A stretch of DNA of 64,000 nt from Buchnera aphidicola (Cinara cf. splendens/pseudotsugae 3390) (GTDB lineage Bacteria > Pseudomonadota > Gammaproteobacteria > Enterobacterales > Enterobacteriaceae): positions 62,001 to 126,000 of the forward strand of contig NZ_LR217692.1 in NCBI RefSeq assembly GCF_900698845.1, given 5' to 3'. Position numbers and translations under genes: made by a program. The notes beneath the pieces were generated by a model. That model worked only from the letters and a program-made list of their open reading frames with translations. It was not told the DNA's origin and ran no database searches. This document shows positions 59,370 through 64,000 of this stretch, piece after piece (within the stretch, counting starts at the first letter, position 1; each line of letters opens with the position of its first letter).

Positions 59370-60691
59370 AACATATATTAAAAACACCGGAAACTCATCC
59401 ATTGACATGGCGTTTAAAAGAACCATTTAAAACTATTTATATGGCTGAATATTGTAATACCGGGGGATATAAATCTTTAAAAACATCTTTAAAAAATTTT
59501 AGTTTTGAACAAATAACTACATTAGTTAAAAAATCTGGATTACAAGGGAGAGGAGGTGCTGGTTTTCTTACTGGTAACAAGTGGAGTTTAATGCCAAAAA
59601 GTTTAATTGGGGAAAATAGATATTTGATTTGTAATGCTGATGAAATGGAACCTGGAACTTATAAAGACAGATTTTTAATAGAATATTTTCCGCATCAATT
59701 AATTGAAGGAATTATTATAAGTGCTTTTGCCTTACAGGCTACTTGTGGATATATTTTTTTACGAGGCGATTATTATTTATCAGAGAAAATTTTAAACCAA
59801 GCAATTCTAGAAGCATATGAAATGGGATTTTTAGGGAAAAATATCTTAAGTAGCGAATTTACATTTGATTTATTTTTACATACAGGAGCTGGACGTTATA
59901 TTTGCGGAGAAGAGACTGCTTTAATTAATTCATTAGAAGGTAAAAGAGCTAATCCTAGATATAAGCCACCCTTTCCTTCTGCTCATGGTCTTTGGGGTAA
60001 ACCTACATGTATAAATAATGTTGAAACATTATCTAATATTCCAGCAATTATTTTACATGGATCGGATTGGTATTCAAATTTATCCCGAGGTACAGATCCC
60101 GGTACTAAAATTCTTGGTTTTTCAGGAAGAGTAAAAAAACCTGGTTTGTGGGAGTTACCTCTCGGCATTTCAGCTAGGGAAGTTTTAGAAGAGTATGCAG
60201 GAGGTATGCAAGAAAATTTAATGTTGAAAGCATGGCAACCAGGTGGAGCTGGAACTAGTTTGTTATCTTCTCGAGATATTGATATAAATATGGATTTTAC
60301 TAGTTTACAAAAAATTGGTAGTCGATTAGGAACAGGTATTTCTATGGCAATAGATCATAAAATAAATATCGTATCCTTATTAAAAAATATTGAAACTTTT
60401 TTTTCTAGAGAATCATGTGGCTTCTGCACACCATGTAGAGAAGGATTGCCTTGGATAGTTAAAATACTACAAAATTTAGATAAAAAAAAAGGACATGAAG
60501 AAGACATTTCTCTTTTAGAGGAATTATGTGGGTATTTAGAACCGGGAAAAACTTTTTGCGCTCATGCTCCTGGAGCAATTTCACCGCTTAAAAGTGCAAT
60601 GAAGTTGTTTCGTAATGAATTTGAACAAGGTATTAAAAAAAATAAGATTACTACAGAAAAAAAAAATATAAATATTATATCGTTAATTTAA
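59366..60691 (+). CDS. nuoF: NADH-quinone oxidoreductase subunit F
   Basis: NADH- and FMN-binding subunit with cluster N3. [16 protein letters not shown] binds [22 protein letters not shown] follows, [13 protein letters not shown] is present, and [12 protein letters not shown] plus FCAHAPGA give the four cysteines. 441 residues (E. coli 445). Confidence 0.98.
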   Translation: MKHILKTPETHPLTWRLKEPFKTIYMAEYCNTGGYKSLKTSLKNFSFEQITTLVKKSGLQGRGGAGFLTGNKWSLMPKSLIGENRYLICNADEMEPGTYKDRFLIEYFPHQLIEGIIISAFALQATCGYIFLRGDYYLSEKILNQAILEAYEMGFLGKNILSSEFTFDLFLHTGAGRYICGEETALINSLEGKRANPRYKPPFPSAHGLWGKPTCINNVETLSNIPAIILHGSDWYSNLSRGTDPGTKILGFSGRVKKPGLWELPLGISAREVLEEYAGGMQENLMLKAWQPGGAGTSLLSSRDIDINMDFTSLQKIGSRLGTGISMAIDHKINIVSLLKNIETFFSRESCGFCTPCREGLPWIVKILQNLDKKKGHEEDISLLEELCGYLEPGKTFCAHAPGAISPLKSAMKLFRNEFEQGIKKNKITTEKKNINIISLI

Positions 60692-60699
60692 TAAAATAT

Positions 60700-60744
60700 A
60701 AAATTAACTATATGCTTTTGTATATGTGGTATTTTGTTAATTTT
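60700..60744 (+). promoter_or_regulatory. stem-loop in the nuoF-nuoG gap
   Basis: AAAATTAAC (60700-60708) pairs with GTTAATTTT (60736-60744), and an inner ATATGC-TTTT-GTATAT stem forms within the loop. nuoF-nuoG is one of the wider gaps of the operon (112 bases), so a role in processing, attenuation or mRNA stability is possible. No promoter is seen. Confidence 0.35.
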
Positions 60745-60803
60745 ATTTAACTTAAATTATTGTATATAGTATTATAGATAATATTTTAAAGTGAGTGTTC
60801 ATA

Positions 60804-63539
60804 ATGATTAAAATTTATATTGACGAAAAAGTTTTTTTTGTTAAATCATCGGACAATATGTTACAAACGTGTTTATCAGTAGGTATTAATCTTCCATTTT
60901 TTTGTTGGCATCCTGCTTTAGGTAGTATCGGTTCGTGTCGACAATGCGCTATTAAAATATACAATAATGATAATGATCAAACAGGATCTATTGTTATGGC
61001 GTGTATGTTAGAAGTTAAGGATGGTATGAGAATATCAATTACTCATCCTGATGTAAAAAAATTTCAAAAAAGTATTACTGAATTTATGATGTTAAATCAT
61101 CCTCATGATTGTCCAGTTTGCGCAGAAGGAGGTAACTGTCATTTACAAGATATGACTGTATTAAATCAACATCATATTCGACGTTATAGATTTAAAAAAC
61201 GTATTTTTAAGAATCAGTATTTAGGACCTTTTGTATCTCATTCTATGAACAGATGTATTACATGCTATAGGTGTGTTCGTTATTACAGGGATTATTCTGG
61301 TGGTAAGGATTTTGGAGTGTACGGTTCAAATAATAAAATTTATTTTGGTCGTTTTATAGAAGGTATGTTAGAGAGTGAATATTCTGGAAACTTGATTGAC
61401 GTATGTCCAACAGGCGTTTTTACAGATAAAAGTAATATTTATAATTTTCATCGTAAATGGGATTTACAATACTCTCCGAGTATATGTCATAATTGTAGTA
61501 TTGGATGCAATACTAGTTTAGGAGAACGTTTAGGTAAATTATGTCGTATTGATAATCGATATAATATACATATTAACAAATATTTTTTGTGTGATTTAGG
61601 TAGATTTGGTTGTAATTATGTAAATTTTAATACTGTTACAAAACCTTATAGAATCAAAAATGGTAATACTAAATTTTTAAATTATTCTACTGTAATTCAG
61701 TTAATTAATAATATTTTTAAAAAAAAACCAAATCGAATTTTAGGCATTGGTTCTGCAAGAGCTAGTATTGAAAGTAATATGGCTTTATCTAATTTAGTTG
61801 GATGTGAAAATTTTTCTAATGGTATGTTACCTGAATTAGATCAATGTGTTAGTTTAATTACGGATATTGTTAAGAAAGGTAACATACATATTCCTTCTAT
61901 TTCAGAAATTGAAACATATGATACAATTTTAATAATAAGTGAAGATATCACACAAACTGCAGCGTTAGCAGCATTATCGGTAAGACAAGCAATGAAAGGT
62001 ATATATTCTTCTATTGCAAAAAATTATAAAATTCCTATATGGCATATTAATGCTATAAAAAATATTGCTCAACATCAGAAGAATTCATTGTTTATTATTA
62101 ACGGCAGTGAAACGAAATTAGACGACATTAGTGATATTTGTTATTACGGTTCTATACAAGAGCAGTTACAATTTAGCACATTGATATTACAGTATATTAA
62201 TACTGATATAGATTCTATAGATATTAATAATAAAAAAATAAATATACAGGCTAGAAAAATTGCTAAAGCATTATGTAATTCAAAAAAACCATTGATTATT
62301 TCAGGTGCTTCATACAATAATGTGGATTTTATTAAATTATCATTTAATATTGCTCAAGCATTGCAAAAAAAGAGTTTATCAGTTGGTTTAGCTTTATTTC
62401 CTCCATCAGCTAATAGTATTGGAGTATCTTTAATTCCGAGTATTTCTTTAAAAAAAATATTAAATCAAGTTTATATAGAAAAAATTGATACTTTAATTGT
62501 TTTAGAAAATAATTTATATCGATTATATGAATCAAATTATATTGATGATGTTTTAAAACAAATTAACACAGTTATTGTTATTGATCATCAGCGTACCAAG
62601 ATGGTGAAAAAATCTAGTATTTTTCTTCCATGTACTAATTTTTTTGAAAGTTCGGGAAATATTATTAATTATGAAGCTCGTGTACAACGATTTTTTCGTA
62701 CACACGATCCTAATTTTTATAATAATAAAATATGTAAACTAGACAGTTGGAGATGGATATATGCTATTCAAAATAATATCTGTTCATTTTCTTTAATTAA
62801 GTTGTTTACAATTGATAAAATGATACAATTATGTTCTGAATGGAATACTATTTTTAAAAGATTATCACATTCTTCTTTGCCCTCTTCATTTAGATTACAT
62901 GGTCAAAAAATTGCGAGATCACCTATACGTTTTAGTGGTCGATCTTCTATTACGGTTGATAAAAATGTACACGAACTAAAATCTCCAGAGGATGTAGACA
63001 GTATGTTTTCTTTTTCTATGGAAGGGGTTCAAAAAACAGAAAATAATTTTTCTCATATTCCTTTTGCATGGTCTCCGAATTGGAATTCTAATCAATCGTT
63101 ATATAAGTCATCTATAGCCCTAAATAGTCAATCTGATTACCCATATAATGGTGTATTATTATTTAAAAAATATAGAAAAAATTTTTTTTTAAATTTTTTT
63201 GTTAAAAAATATTCTAAAATAGAACAAGTAAATCCATTACGTTTTAAAATTATTCCATATTATAAATTATTAGGTAGTGAAGAAACAAGTCATAATTATT
63301 TTTTAAAAATAATGAAAACAAATTTTATTCATGTTCTTCTTTGTCAAAAAGATGCCGATAGAATACAAGTTAATAATGGTGATATATTACAATTTCAGAT
63401 CAACGATCTTGTTTTTAAATTTCCTGTACAGTTATCTAAAAAAATTAGCTTATTTCATATAGGTTTACCATTAGGGTATAAAAAATTACCAACTATTTTT
63501 TTTAAAAAATTTGCTATAAATTTAATAAAATATAATTAA
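60804..63539 (+). CDS. nuoG: NADH-quinone oxidoreductase subunit G
   Basis: Large peripheral-arm subunit. N-terminal ferredoxin domain (N1b: FFCWHPALGSIGSCRQC), the HxxxCxxC region HPHDCPVCAEGGNC (N5), NRCITCYRC...CPTGVF (N4), and CHNCSIGCN with a later CDLGRFG cysteine (N7, seen in only some bacteria including E. coli), then the molybdopterin-oxidoreductase-like domain. The ATG at 60804 gives 911 residues (E. coli 908). Confidence 0.97.
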   Translation: MIKIYIDEKVFFVKSSDNMLQTCLSVGINLPFFCWHPALGSIGSCRQCAIKIYNNDNDQTGSIVMACMLEVKDGMRISITHPDVKKFQKSITEFMMLNHPHDCPVCAEGGNCHLQDMTVLNQHHIRRYRFKKRIFKNQYLGPFVSHSMNRCITCYRCVRYYRDYSGGKDFGVYGSNNKIYFGRFIEGMLESEYSGNLIDVCPTGVFTDKSNIYNFHRKWDLQYSPSICHNCSIGCNTSLGERLGKLCRIDNRYNIHINKYFLCDLGRFGCNYVNFNTVTKPYRIKNGNTKFLNYSTVIQLINNIFKKKPNRILGIGSARASIESNMALSNLVGCENFSNGMLPELDQCVSLITDIVKKGNIHIPSISEIETYDTILIISEDITQTAALAALSVRQAMKGIYSSIAKNYKIPIWHINAIKNIAQHQKNSLFIINGSETKLDDISDICYYGSIQEQLQFSTLILQYINTDIDSIDINNKKINIQARKIAKALCNSKKPLIISGASYNNVDFIKLSFNIAQALQKKSLSVGLALFPPSANSIGVSLIPSISLKKILNQVYIEKIDTLIVLENNLYRLYESNYIDDVLKQINTVIVIDHQRTKMVKKSSIFLPCTNFFESSGNIINYEARVQRFFRTHDPNFYNNKICKLDSWRWIYAIQNNICSFSLIKLFTIDKMIQLCSEWNTIFKRLSHSSLPSSFRLHGQKIARSPIRFSGRSSITVDKNVHELKSPEDVDSMFSFSMEGVQKTENNFSHIPFAWSPNWNSNQSLYKSSIALNSQSDYPYNGVLLFKKYRKNFFLNFFVKKYSKIEQVNPLRFKIIPYYKLLGSEETSHNYFLKIMKTNFIHVLLCQKDADRIQVNNGDILQFQINDLVFKFPVQLSKKISLFHIGLPLGYKKLPTIFFKKFAINLIKYN

Positions 63540-63570
63540 TAAAAGGTTTTGTTAAATTAGACAGGATATT

Positions 63571-64000
63571 ATGAAAAATAAAATTTTTTTTGTTTTTAGC
63601 TTTCTTTTGTTTAGTGTTTTTAGTGCTAGTTTCTTGAGTTTAATTGAAAGAAAAATATTGGGTTTATTACAAAACCGATATGGTCCTAATCGAGTTGGTT
63701 GGGGAGGATGTATGCAAATATGTGCTGATGGTATTAAATTACTATTTAAAGAAGACTGGATTCCTCCTTTTAGTGATAAAGTATTGTTTGTTGTCGCTCC
63801 AGTTATTTCTTTTATGTCTTTGTTATGTGTATTATCTAGTATTCCTATTACTCCGGAGTACATGATTATTAATTTGGATATTGGTTTATTGTTTTTTTTT
63901 ATGATGTCGTCATTATCGGTATACGGTGTTTTATTAGCTGGATGGTCTAGTAATAATAAATATGCTTTATTAGGAGCTATTAGGTCTGTGGCACAAATGT
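63571..64000 (+). CDS. nuoH: NADH-quinone oxidoreductase subunit H, 3' end outside the window
   Basis: Membrane subunit forming part of the quinone chamber. The first 143 codons are present: [21 protein letters not shown], the [12 protein letters not shown] loop, and [22 protein letters not shown] lies five bases before the ATG. The part before the conserved ERK block is about 25 residues against 35 in E. coli, so the first helix is shortened. The frame is open to the window end. Confidence 0.95.
   Translation, partial: MKNKIFFVFSFLLFSVFSASFLSLIERKILGLLQNRYGPNRVGWGGCMQICADGIKLLFKEDWIPPFSDKVLFVVAPVISFMSLLCVLSSIPITPEYMIINLDIGLLFFFMMSSLSVYGVLLAGWSSNNKYALLGAIRSVAQM

Overview
This window reads as a segment of the chromosome of Buchnera aphidicola, the obligate aphid endosymbiont, or of a very close relative. 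Four things point there. The DNA is extremely AT-rich. Every protein is plainly gammaproteobacterial and closest in sequence to its E. coli counterpart. Essential amino-acid pathways are over-represented. The gene order follows the known Buchnera backbone: pmbA-rnpB-rsmI-fabB-talA-tkt-dapE-dapA-aroC-smrB-his operon-gnd-metG-tilS-nth-tyrS-sufA-aroH-thrS-infC-rpmI-rplT-pheST-glySQ-nfo-rplY-ksgA-carBA-dapB-ileS-rpsT-dnaJK-nuo. There are no insertion sequences, phage genes, CRISPR arrays or foreign-looking islands. The strain cannot be named from sequence alone. It is more reduced than the classical Buchnera of Acyrthosiphon: dcd, the rnf/rsx operon, ihfA, surA, apaH, folA, ispH, lspA and ribF are not at their usual places, and several of those places are now long AT-rich gaps.

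Layout. Positions 1-11.8 kb carry the end of pmbA, RNase P RNA, rsmI, fabB, the non-oxidative pentose phosphate enzymes (talA, tkt), lysine genes (dapE, dapA), chorismate synthase and smrB. Positions 11.9-20.7 kb carry a complete, tightly overlapped histidine operon hisGDCBHAFI followed by gnd. Positions 21-26.8 kb carry metG, tilS with a tRNA-Val in its leader, nth, tyrS and sufA. Positions 27.4-39 kb carry aroH and a translation block (thrS-infC-rpmI-rplT-pheS-pheT, then glyQ-glyS on the other strand). Positions 39-52 kb carry nfo, rplY, ksgA, carAB, dapB, ileS and rpsT, separated by the longest gene-free stretches. Positions 52-64 kb carry dnaK-dnaJ behind a near-perfect heat-shock promoter, then the start of the NADH dehydrogenase operon nuoA-B-CD-E-F-G-H, which runs off the window.

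The genes fit a nutritional symbiont. Pentose phosphate enzymes feed ribose phosphate to histidine and erythrose phosphate to the shikimate pathway (aroH, aroC). dapA/B/E make lysine, carAB feeds arginine and pyrimidines, and nuo supplies respiration.

I found no new multi-gene system. The most interesting signals are subtle. The editing sites of threonyl- and phenylalanyl-tRNA synthetases have lost nearly all known catalytic residues, while isoleucyl-tRNA synthetase keeps most of its own. The mature 5' end of RNase P RNA lies inside the rsmI coding sequence. The sigma-32 promoter of dnaK has survived in otherwise eroded DNA. Several genes carry in-frame runs of 12-14 A residues, and nuoCD has a start whose frame is ambiguous. 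A terminator-like hairpin sits directly in front of nfo with no gene before it.
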